Assembly: GCA_002688165.1 (NCBI GenBank)
Contig: NZCB01000033.1
Coordinates: 1-9,718 of the forward strand
Origin: Candidatus Pacearchaeota archaeon
GTDB taxonomy: Archaea > Nanobdellota > Nanobdellia > Pacearchaeales > GW2011-AR1
Length of the DNA: 9,718 nt
Direction of reading: 5' to 3'
Positions within the stretch are counted from its first letter, which is position 1, and the number at the start of each line of letters is the position of its first letter. Below, piece by piece: positions 1 to 6,223 of this stretch. The notes under the pieces are model-generated. The model worked only from the letters and a program-made list of their open reading frames with translations, was not told the DNA's origin and made no database searches. The translations under genes were made by a program, and so were the position numbers.

Positions 1-1436
1 CAGGTGGAAATGAGAACTTTAGTTCGATTAGTTTTACGATAGATAGTATCTATCCTAATTTGAATATAACTTCTCCAATTAATTTGAGTATTTCAAATGA
101 TACTGGATTGGATATTAATTTTACTAGATCTGATACTAATTTCCTAGAGAGTTGTTGGTATAGTAATGATAGTCATACTGTGAATACAACTATTTCTAGT
201 TGTAATAATATAACTGGAGTAACATGGGTAGTTGGATCTCATAATATAACTATTTGGGTAAATGATTCTGCTGGTAATACAAATTATAGTACTATTTTGT
301 TTAATATAACTGATACTGTGAATCCTAAGATTAATATTACATTTCCAATTAATAATACTAATTATTCCGATAATACTCTAGATGTTAATTTTACTAGGAG
401 TGATGTGAATCTACAATCGTGTTGGTATAGTAATGATACTTATTTAGTGAATACCACTATTTCTAGTTGTGCAAATATAACTTCCGTGGTTTGGAGTGAA
501 GGATTGCATAATGTTACAGTTTGGGTGAATGATTCATTTGGAAATGAGAATAAGACAAGTGTTACATTCAATGTTACCGAAGTTACTGCTCCTTTAGTTG
601 TCACTTCTGCAGCTCCGACTGCAGCTGGAGGCAGAGGTGGAGGAGGAGGCGTTGTTGCAACAATTGGAGGAGGAGATGTGAAAATACGTATAAATCCTAC
701 TGTAATGAGTGTTGCAGGAGTTATAAATGAGGTAAATGATAGAGACTTAGAGATAATAAATGACGATACTAAATTTAAGACAGTGAGTATTGTGATTTTG
801 GATGATGGAGGTTTCTTGTCTATGGATCTTAGTACTTTGAGTTTTAGATTGGATCCTGGTCAGAAAAATACTGTAAAATTAAAATTGATCGCTCCTGAAG
901 TTCCTGGTACATATTCGGCTAAGATCTATGTGAATGGAGAATTGGTATTAATTAAGTATGATGTAAGTTCGAAGGAATTATTATTTGATGCAGGAATTGT
1001 AGTTTCCGAAGATCTTAAATTGTTGAATCGCGGGGATAATTTGGAAAGTCAAGTAACATTAATCCCTATGGGAGAAAATCCTAGATTAGATGTTACCACT
1101 AATTATGCTATAAAGAATTTTGACGGAAGAACTTTTTTATCTGAAGGTAAGACATTCTTGATTGAAGGAGAGAAAACTTTTAAGAAAAACTTTGTAACCG
1201 GCAATCTTCCTCCTGGGAAATATATAGTTTCATTAGAATTAATATATCCTAATGGTGTAGCAGTTTCAAGTTCCCATTTTGAAATTAAAGGAAGAGGATT
1301 TGAAATAAAAATAGACAGCTCTAATTATTTAATGGTCTTTTTAGTTTTGGGAATCTTTATTTTAATAGGGTTCATAATTTCTGAAATAAGAAGATATAAA
1401 AAAGTTAAATTACATAAGGTAAGTAGGAAAAGATAA
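1..1436 (+). CDS. Surface protein with tandem Ig-like repeats and C-terminal membrane anchor (5' partial)
   Basis: The reading frame is open from the left edge, so the N-terminus and signal peptide lie outside; 477 residues are visible. A TTG at 60 lies inside a repeat and is not the start. Order seen: the tail of one Ig-like repeat, two complete repeats of about 90 residues (51-320 and 321-590), an Ala/Gly-rich hinge with GGRGGGGG (about 609-680), two beta-rich domains (about 680-1310), one hydrophobic helix (about 1326-1386) and a basic tail ending KVSRKR. Each full repeat has a CWYSND motif, a second Cys in ISSC and a WVNDS motif, so a disulfide per repeat is likely. The repeats hold 11 N-x-S/T sequons each, which suggests heavy N-glycosylation outside the cell. 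Role inferred: adhesin or envelope protein. Stop at 1434-1436, two bases before the next gene, so they are probably co-transcribed. The specific function is not recognised. Confidence 0.85.
   Translation, partial: GGNENFSSISFTIDSIYPNLNITSPINLSISNDTGLDINFTRSDTNFLESCWYSNDSHTVNTTISSCNNITGVTWVVGSHNITIWVNDSAGNTNYSTILFNITDTVNPKINITFPINNTNYSDNTLDVNFTRSDVNLQSCWYSNDTYLVNTTISSCANITSVVWSEGLHNVTVWVNDSFGNENKTSVTFNVTEVTAPLVVTSAAPTAAGGRGGGGGVVATIGGGDVKIRINPTVMSVAGVINEVNDRDLEIINDDTKFKTVSIVILDDGGFLSMDLSTLSFRLDPGQKNTVKLKLIAPEVPGTYSAKIYVNGELVLIKYDVSSKELLFDAGIVVSEDLKLLNRGDNLESQVTLIPMGENPRLDVTTNYAIKNFDGRTFLSEGKTFLIEGEKTFKKNFVTGNLPPGKYIVSLELIYPNGVAVSSSHFEIKGRGFEIKIDSSNYLMVFLVLGIFILIGFIISEIRRYKKVKLHKVSRKR
51..590 (+). 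repeat. Two tandem Ig-like domain repeats of about 90 codons (plus the end of an earlier one)
   Basis: The two units align from the proline codons at 54 and 324, 270 bases apart. Shared landmarks are NFTRSD, SCWYSND, VNTTISSC, HN[IV]T[IV]WVNDS and FN[IV]T. The next unit would start near the proline at 591, where the sequence changes to the Ala/Gly hinge. Bases 3-50 encode what looks like the end of a preceding copy (GGNENFSSISFTI), so the array continues beyond the left edge. The copies are diverged in DNA and protein, which points to an old duplication kept by selection on the fold. Confidence 0.85.
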
Positions 1437-1438
1437 AA

Positions 1439-2674
1439 ATGAGGCGTGATAATAAATGGAAATATTTAATAATTTTTTTAATTGTTATTTTGATAATTAT
1501 TGGAGTTTATTTTAAATATTTTCAAACAAAAGAAATTATAGCAGATTTTGAGGTTGATACTATCTTTTTGAAGGTTAGTTTGATTGAAAATAAAGATCAG
1601 ATAAGAACAATTAAAATAACAAATAATAATCAAGCAAAATCTTTCTCGATATCTTCTAAGTCTTTTAGTGATAAACTTTCTTTAAGTGAGGATCATTTTT
1701 CATTGAGCCCTAATGAGGTTAAATTTCTTGAAATTGAATTTAATCCTGCTGATGGTTCTGCAGGAGCTTATTTGGATGAATTGAAAATTGCCTCAAATGG
1801 ATATAGTAAAAGGATTCCTATATTAATGGAGATACAATCTCAAGAAATTTTCTTTGATAGTAATATAAATTTATTTCCAAAGGGAGACTCCTTTGTTCAG
1901 GGAGAGACAATAACTTCAGAGATAAGGATTGCAGATATAGCTAATATGGGCGAAAAAAGTGTGAAATTAAATTATTTTATCAAAGATTTCAAAGGTAATA
2001 CTTTGGTTTCTGAATCAGAGGATTTAATTGTTGACAAAAACTTAGAAATATCTAAAAGTCTTCAATTGCCAGAAGATATAAATCCTGGAAATTATCTGGT
2101 AGGCGTAGTTTTAATACAAGGAAATTCTGTTGGAACTTCTAGTGCATTCTTTATTGTTACGGATAAAAAAATTGAAGTTTTAAATACAGATAATGATTTA
2201 ATTTTAATATTGATGATTGCTATCTTTTTCTTCTTATTTGTGGCCCTATTTACTTACTCAATTTTTACAAGAGATAAGTTATTGAGAGAATTGCAATCTC
2301 AATATCATAGAGAATTAAGAAGGCAACGAGAATTTATCAATGAAAAATCTAAATTGACTTATGGAAGATTAAAGGATTCTCAAGAAAAGAAAATTTATAA
2401 ATTAGAAATTGAAAGAATTAAGAAAAAAAGAATTGAGGGCATAAAGGAAATTTATAAAAAACGTGTAAAGAAATTTAATAAAATTAAATCTGGAAAAAAT
2501 AAGAAAAAATTAATTAATCAATTGAAAATTTGGAAATCTAAAGGATATGATACTAAGGTAATTGAAAATAAATTTAAAATGCCTAATGTAAGAGATGTAA
2601 GAAGGCAAGTTAAAAAATGGAAATCTAAGGGATATGATACTAGTGTTTTAAATAAAAAAATATCTAAGAAGTAA
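1439..2674 (+). CDS. Two-TM membrane protein with extracellular beta domains and basic coiled cytoplasmic tail
   Basis: 411 residues, family not recognised. Residues 1-8 are basic, 9-29 form a TM helix or uncleaved signal anchor, about 33-245 are a beta-rich outer region that looks like two domains, 254-276 form a second TM helix, and 277-411 are a Lys/Arg-rich, helix-prone tail. Both ends are predicted cytoplasmic by the positive-inside rule. The outer region follows the membrane-proximal part of the preceding protein: P[GN]-then-beta before the junction, IFFD or LLFD at the domain boundary, a PGNYLVGVVL or PGKYIVSLEL strand, then the TM helix. The tail ends in two copies of an L-x-x-W-K-S-K-G-Y-D-T unit, residues 358-379 and 387-408. 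I saw no N-glycosylation sequon in the outer region, unlike its neighbour. ATG at 1439, two bases after the upstream stop. It may link the surface protein to something inside the cell; that is inference. Confidence 0.85.
   Translation: MRRDNKWKYLIIFLIVILIIIGVYFKYFQTKEIIADFEVDTIFLKVSLIENKDQIRTIKITNNNQAKSFSISSKSFSDKLSLSEDHFSLSPNEVKFLEIEFNPADGSAGAYLDELKIASNGYSKRIPILMEIQSQEIFFDSNINLFPKGDSFVQGETITSEIRIADIANMGEKSVKLNYFIKDFKGNTLVSESEDLIVDKNLEISKSLQLPEDINPGNYLVGVVLIQGNSVGTSSAFFIVTDKKIEVLNTDNDLILILMIAIFFFLFVALFTYSIFTRDKLLRELQSQYHRELRRQREFINEKSKLTYGRLKDSQEKKIYKLEIERIKKKRIEGIKEIYKKRVKKFNKIKSGKNKKKLINQLKIWKSKGYDTKVIENKFKMPNVRDVRRQVKKWKSKGYDTSVLNKKISKK
2531..2641 (+). repeat. Duplicated WKSKGYDT motif (29-codon period)
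   Basis: Bases 2531-2554 and 2618-2641 both encode WKSKGYDT and differ at one base (aaagga against aaggga). They are 87 bases, or 29 codons, apart at the cytoplasmic C-terminus of the two-TM protein. Flanking residues also match in character: LINQLKI before the first and VRRQVKK before the second, then [VI]-x-[EN]-[KN]K after. A short helical-hairpin motif is likely. Confidence 0.8.
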
Positions 2675-2675
2675 G

Positions 2676-2683
2676 TTTTAAAA
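2676..2683 (+). promoter_or_regulatory. TATA-like element before the coiled-coil gene
   Basis: TTTTAAAA is centred about 29 bases before the ATG at 2709, the spacing expected for an archaeal TATA box driving a leaderless transcript. It sits directly after the stop codon of the upstream gene. The following bases are AT-only (tatattatatattata), so other TATA-like matches exist, and no Shine-Dalgarno site is seen. The gene may therefore have its own promoter as well as read-through. Confidence 0.45.
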
Positions 2684-2708
2684 GTATCATTATATTATAT
2701 ATTATAGA

Positions 2709-5141
2709 ATGGCTAAGAAAAAGAGTGTGAAAAAGGTTAAGAGAAATTCTAAAAAAAAGAGAAATTCTTCTGTCAAGATTGGAGCATCTACGCGTAGAGA
2801 TTTTGAGGTTTTTGCAAAGGGGGTTGAAAGATTAGAAGAATTAAGGGCTGAATTAAATAATTTAAATACTAAGGGATATGAACAAGAAGCTGCAAGTATT
2901 AGAAGCAAACTAAAAAATGTTTCCTATATTCCTCAAATTGAACGAGAAATTAAAGATTTAAAGGCTAAATTATCTGGCACCTATAAGAAAAAAGTTAGTG
3001 ATGCTCATAAAGATATTCTAAAGAAAGTTTCTGATTTGAAGAAAAGTGTTCCTAATCATTCTGGAATCCATAGGAAGATTAGAGAATTAGAAAAACATAT
3101 TCCTGATAAAGAAAAACTTGGTAGAAAAATAAGGTCTATTGAGAAGAATGTAGAATTGGTTAAAAATGTTCCTAAAATGCAAAGACAAATAAGGGATTTT
3201 AAAGAATTTGTAGATAATAAGAAAAAAGAAGATATCCGGAAAGCTGAAATGCTTAAGAAATTAGACCCTAATATTAATTTTTTGATAAATGATAAATTTA
3301 ATTTGAGTTTGAGTGAGATTAAAGCTGAATTAGCTAACCAGGTTAATAATAAGGAAACTGTTATTGAAAATCAATTACAAGAAGATTTTCATACAAAGAT
3401 AAAGAATTTTGAAAGAAAATATTATCTTTTGGAAAAAGACTTAGAAAAGAAGTATAGGGATAAATTAAGAGATTCTTTTCAAAGAGAAGTTAAGAATAGA
3501 TTTAATAAAACCTTAAATGAGCGAGTTGGAAATATAAAAATCAGATTGATTAGAGATAATAACAGAAGATTGGAAAATGAAAGAAAGAATTTAAGAGCCT
3601 TGAAAGAGAAGAAAATTAGGGAATTGAAGGAATCCCATAGAAGATTTAGTCAGCTCCATAAAAATTTTAGAGAAAAAGTTGAAGCTAAGATGGCTCAACT
3701 GAAAAAATTGAGAGAGGAAACTGATAAAGAAAAGTCAAATTTAAATGAGTTGTATAGGGTGAAATTAGCCAAGGAAAAAGAGAGACTGAAATTAAAGGAT
3801 TCTAGATTGTTGAAAAATCATAGGAGGGAATTAAGTGAAAATACAAATAGGAAAATTGCAGAGATTCATAAAAAAGAAGATATTAGGTTAAAAACACAAA
3901 TTAGCATTTTGAAGAAGGAGGAGGCTGAAAAACTTAAGGAACTTAAAAATTCTAGCGAAAATTTAAAAAGACTTCGTAGAAATTTGAAGAAAGAAGAGGC
4001 TGAGAAAATTAAAAAATTAAAGGGTTCTAATGAGCGTTTGGAGAAAACTCGTAGAAATTTTGTGGAGAAATATGAGAAAAAATTGAGTCAATTGAAAAAG
4101 TTAAATGATGAAACTGACAGGCAGAAATCAAATTTGAATGATTTGTATAAGAAGAAATTAGCCAAGGAAAAAGAGAGACTGAAATTAAAGGATTCTAAAT
4201 TATTAAAAGATCATAGGAAAAAATTGAATGTGGCAGCATCTAAAAGATTAAAAGAAAAGAAAAAAATTAATTCTCAGAAAATTAAAAAGATTATTGATGA
4301 TGAAAAGAAGATTGTTGCAAATTTAAAAAAATCCCAAGAAAAATTAGATTTATTGAGAAAAAAATTAATTGAAAATACAAATAAGAAAATCGCCGAGATT
4401 AATAAGGAGAAAAATACTAAATTAAAGAATCAAGTTAATATTTTGAATAAGGAGCGGAGGGATAAATTAAATGAAATTTCTAAAATAAAAAAAGCTTTAA
4501 TTAAAAGAAAGAAAGATCTTGATGAAAGCAACGTTAAATGGCTTAGTTCTGTCGAGGCTAAAATGAGGGCGGAAGAGGGGAAAAAGTTGATAGATTCTAT
4601 AGATAAGAAAAGTTTTCAGTTGACTGAAGAATTTAATGGTAAATTGAAAAATGAAATTGAATCACTTAGAAAACATAAGGATGAGGAAATTTTGATGCAT
4701 AAATCTCTTTTAGATAAGAAGATGAATAGGCATTTGACTGAGCATGTTAAAGATGTGAATAAGAAATATGCTGATAAGGTTTTAACACATAACAGGCAGA
4801 TCGCCAAGATTAAAGAAAGATTATCTAATGAAAGTGGAACTCTTTCTAATAGGAAGAACATTCTTGCTAGTTTGAAGGATTCATTAGATGTGCGTGTTAG
4901 AAAATTAAAAGCTAATGAGGAAAATTATAGGAGAGAAGTTATGAGTCAATTAGAATTGGAAAAACAAGCCGAAGTTGAGGTGGCTGTTAAAAAAAGATCT
5001 GTAGAGATTAGAAGTAAGTTAAAAAGAAATTTTGATAATCGATTGAAATTAGAGTTAAAAGCAAAACAGGCAGAGTTTGATAAAAGAAAATCTGAATTGG
5101 CTTTGGAAATTCAAGAAAAGGCCAAGGTTTTATTTGAGTAA
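2709..5141 (+). CDS. Large cytoplasmic coiled-coil protein
   Basis: 810 residues with no signal peptide, TM segment or cysteine and a single tryptophan (W611). Residues 1-30 are a basic, disordered-looking head (MAKKKSVKKVKRNSKKK...). Residues about 31-180 contain a helix-breaking repeat: prolines at 75, 115, 132 and 155 each precede a P-x(3-7)-R-x-I-[RK]-x-[LIF] pattern. From about 200 to the end it is almost uninterrupted Lys/Glu/Arg/Leu-rich coiled coil. Internal duplications occur: residues 322-375 match 453-506 at 39 of 54 positions, and 377-404 match 555-582 at 17 of 28. There is no Walker A motif or hinge, so it is not an SMC/Rad50 ATPase; a structural rod or scaffold is the plausible role. 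Residues about 47-70 (ELNNLNTKGYEQEAASIRSK) resemble the WKSKGYD unit of the preceding membrane protein. The ATG at 2709 fits the TATA-like box upstream. Function is inferred from architecture only. Confidence 0.85.
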   Translation: MAKKKSVKKVKRNSKKKRNSSVKIGASTRRDFEVFAKGVERLEELRAELNNLNTKGYEQEAASIRSKLKNVSYIPQIEREIKDLKAKLSGTYKKKVSDAHKDILKKVSDLKKSVPNHSGIHRKIRELEKHIPDKEKLGRKIRSIEKNVELVKNVPKMQRQIRDFKEFVDNKKKEDIRKAEMLKKLDPNINFLINDKFNLSLSEIKAELANQVNNKETVIENQLQEDFHTKIKNFERKYYLLEKDLEKKYRDKLRDSFQREVKNRFNKTLNERVGNIKIRLIRDNNRRLENERKNLRALKEKKIRELKESHRRFSQLHKNFREKVEAKMAQLKKLREETDKEKSNLNELYRVKLAKEKERLKLKDSRLLKNHRRELSENTNRKIAEIHKKEDIRLKTQISILKKEEAEKLKELKNSSENLKRLRRNLKKEEAEKIKKLKGSNERLEKTRRNFVEKYEKKLSQLKKLNDETDRQKSNLNDLYKKKLAKEKERLKLKDSKLLKDHRKKLNVAASKRLKEKKKINSQKIKKIIDDEKKIVANLKKSQEKLDLLRKKLIENTNKKIAEINKEKNTKLKNQVNILNKERRDKLNEISKIKKALIKRKKDLDESNVKWLSSVEAKMRAEEGKKLIDSIDKKSFQLTEEFNGKLKNEIESLRKHKDEEILMHKSLLDKKMNRHLTEHVKDVNKKYADKVLTHNRQIAKIKERLSNESGTLSNRKNILASLKDSLDVRVRKLKANEENYRREVMSQLELEKQAEVEVAVKKRSVEIRSKLKRNFDNRLKLELKAKQAEFDKRKSELALEIQEKAKVLFE
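3761..3804 (+). repeat. 44-bp exact direct repeat, copy 1
   Basis: Bases 3761-3804 are identical to 4154-4197, in the same frame and 393 bases (131 codons) apart, inside the coiled-coil gene. They encode KLAKEKERLKLKDS. Surrounding sequence matches less well in DNA (synonymous and conservative changes), so this core is unusually well kept. Confidence 0.9.
4154..4197 (+). repeat. 44-bp exact direct repeat, copy 2
   Basis: Second copy of the 44-base identical segment at 3761-3804. The longer protein repeat it belongs to covers residues 453-506. Downstream of about residue 506 the two copies diverge abruptly, and the next element of copy 1 (ENTNRKIAEI) reappears only about 47 residues later than expected, at residue 555. 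Confidence 0.9.
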
Positions 5142-5166
5142 TTAGATTAATTTGAATTATAAATGA

Positions 5167-5196
5167 TTTTTATTTTCTATAATCTCCAAATTTTTT
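5167..5196 (+). terminator. T-rich tracts, candidate archaeal terminator
   Basis: Two T-runs (ttttattttct at 5167-5177 and tttttt at 5191-5196) lie 26-55 bases after the stop of the coiled-coil gene. Archaeal RNA polymerase can terminate at U-rich tracts without a stem-loop. Such runs are common by chance at this base composition, so the call is weak. Confidence 0.3.
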
Positions 5197-5272
5197 GAGA
5201 ATATAATTTAGAAAGTTAATCTGGGTTTAAATGACTTTTGTTTTTGAATATATATTTTTGATTATTAGTTTG

Positions 5273-5280
5273 TTTATAAA
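5273..5280 (+). promoter_or_regulatory. TATA-like element before the 89-residue gene
   Basis: TTTATAAA is centred about 28 bases before the second ATG (5304) and about 19 bases before the first (5295). For a leaderless archaeal transcript the spacing favours initiation near 5304. Confidence 0.4.
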
Positions 5281-5294
5281 TTAATAATTAGTGA

Positions 5295-5564
5295 ATGATA
5301 TTAATGAAAATTGAAAGTGAAAAAAAACCGGTGAATTTAGATGATGTTATACAATCTGTTTTTGATAATTTTTGTACGAATGGATTAAATCAACCTATTG
5401 TTCTTTATAATTGTGGAGATCTTGGGAATGAATTTAGATCTGCCTTAGAGGAAAAATTTGAAGCTAATAATTATGAGGTTTCAATATCTTTTGGAGATTT
5501 AACCTCTAAAGAATATAGTGTTGATGTGTTGAGGTTAATTAGTTGTTATGGTTTTAGTAAATAG
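5295..5564 (+). CDS. Small protein of unknown function (89 aa)
   Basis: Family not recognised. The pattern suggests a small alpha/beta protein: helix (about 15-28), strand PIVLYN (34-39), helix (44-58), strand YEVSISF (60-66), helix (75-85). Cysteines are at 27, 40 and 84; no TM segment or signal peptide is seen. Two in-frame starts exist, ATG 5295 and ATG 5304 (residue 4); the TATA-like box at 5273-5280 favours 5304, giving 86 residues. The last 11 bases overlap the 3' end of the convergent nuclease gene. Composition and codon use match the neighbours and a plausible promoter precedes it, so I take it as real, though chance is possible at this length. Confidence 0.6.
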   Translation: MILMKIESEKKPVNLDDVIQSVFDNFCTNGLNQPIVLYNCGDLGNEFRSALEEKFEANNYEVSISFGDLTSKEYSVDVLRLISCYGFSK

Positions 5565-6222
5565 TTAGATCCTTAAAATCTTTTGTTTTGGATTTTAGAA
5601 TTTCTTCTAATTCTTCTTCAGTTGCATTTATTGTTTGTTGAACTGTTTTGAATTTTTTTAATAATTGTTTAGCCTTTGTTGGCCCTATATTTGGAAAAGA
5701 TTCTAATATGTATGACTTTTGTTCTTTCTTAGTTTTAGGTATTCTCGAATGTAGGGATATTTCTGTTTTGGGTTTTATTTGTTGTTTTGCTAGAGTTATT
5801 AGATATTTTGCAGTGTCCTCATAATCTTGGGTTCTTATTATTGAAGTTTGATAATTAGTTGAGATTGAAACTAATAATCCTCTTAGTGCTTTTGATATAT
5901 TATTTTCTTCATTGATAACTTCATCTAAGTCTCCTTCGATGATTAAAAGTGATTTTTTATAGGATTGCATTTGAGTTAGTTGTTGGATTAAGCGTTTGTT
6001 TATCATAGATGAGATTAAATCTTGAACTGTTTTTCTTTCAATAGCAATATCATTTATTATATAGTCTGCTATTTTTAGTGATTTAATTTCAAGTCTAACT
6101 TGAGTCGATTTATGTAATTCAGAGATTACTAGAGAGTTTTTTTCATGTATGTCTGCGACTATTATTGGCATTTTTTTTGGTTTGGTTTTTCTATTTTTTG
6201 ATTTGAAAATATTGTGTATCAT
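5554..6222 (-). CDS. XPF/Hef-type ERCC4 nuclease with C-terminal helix-hairpin-helix
   Basis: 222 residues, corresponding to the nuclease half of archaeal Hef or to archaeal XPF, which cut branched DNA such as forks and flaps. Residues 1-17 are a basic leader, about 19-150 the ERCC4 nuclease domain, and 172-210 an HhH region. The core motif ERK-x3-D is intact (E62, R63, K64, D68) and LLIIEGD at 93-98 fits the family strand. Two usual residues differ: the G-D before the core reads A52-D53, and D-x-R-E reads D24-x-H26-E27. The first hairpin is clear (FPNIGPTKAKQLL, 176-188), but where the second G-x-G hairpin normally sits there is only KSKTKDFKDL before the stop. ATG at 6222 follows the helicase stop by one base; M18 (MPIIVADIHE) is another possible start that keeps the whole domain. 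The two genes are surely co-expressed. These proteins often act as dimers through the HhH region. Confidence 0.9.
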   Translation of the reverse strand: MIHNIFKSKNRKTKPKKMPIIVADIHEKNSLVISELHKSTQVRLEIKSLKIADYIINDIAIERKTVQDLISSMINKRLIQQLTQMQSYKKSLLIIEGDLDEVINEENNISKALRGLLVSISTNYQTSIIRTQDYEDTAKYLITLAKQQIKPKTEISLHSRIPKTKKEQKSYILESFPNIGPTKAKQLLKKFKTVQQTINATEEELEEILKSKTKDFKDLTIY

Positions 6223-6223
6223 T

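Larger units (their letters stand above)
5142..5294. other. AT-rich intergenic spacer, 153 bases
   Basis: It separates the coiled-coil gene from the small downstream gene. It holds T-rich runs soon after the upstream stop and a TATA-like box near its right end, both listed separately. I found no convincing hairpin, tRNA or repeat in it. Confidence 0.6.

Noticed and set aside
609..680. GGA-rich segment as a microsatellite or CRISPR-like repeat
   Set aside because: It is a short in-frame Gly/Ala hinge with irregular codons and no regular unit or spacers.
2702..2908. Hydrophobic 68-residue frame on the minus strand opposite the start of the coiled-coil gene
   Set aside because: The Leu/Phe-rich product is the expected complement of Lys/Glu codons. 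The same applies to the frame at 4616-4861.
2709..5141. SMC/Rad50-type ATPase identity for the coiled-coil gene
   Set aside because: No Walker A, Walker B or signature motif and no hinge domain; only the coiled coil is shared.
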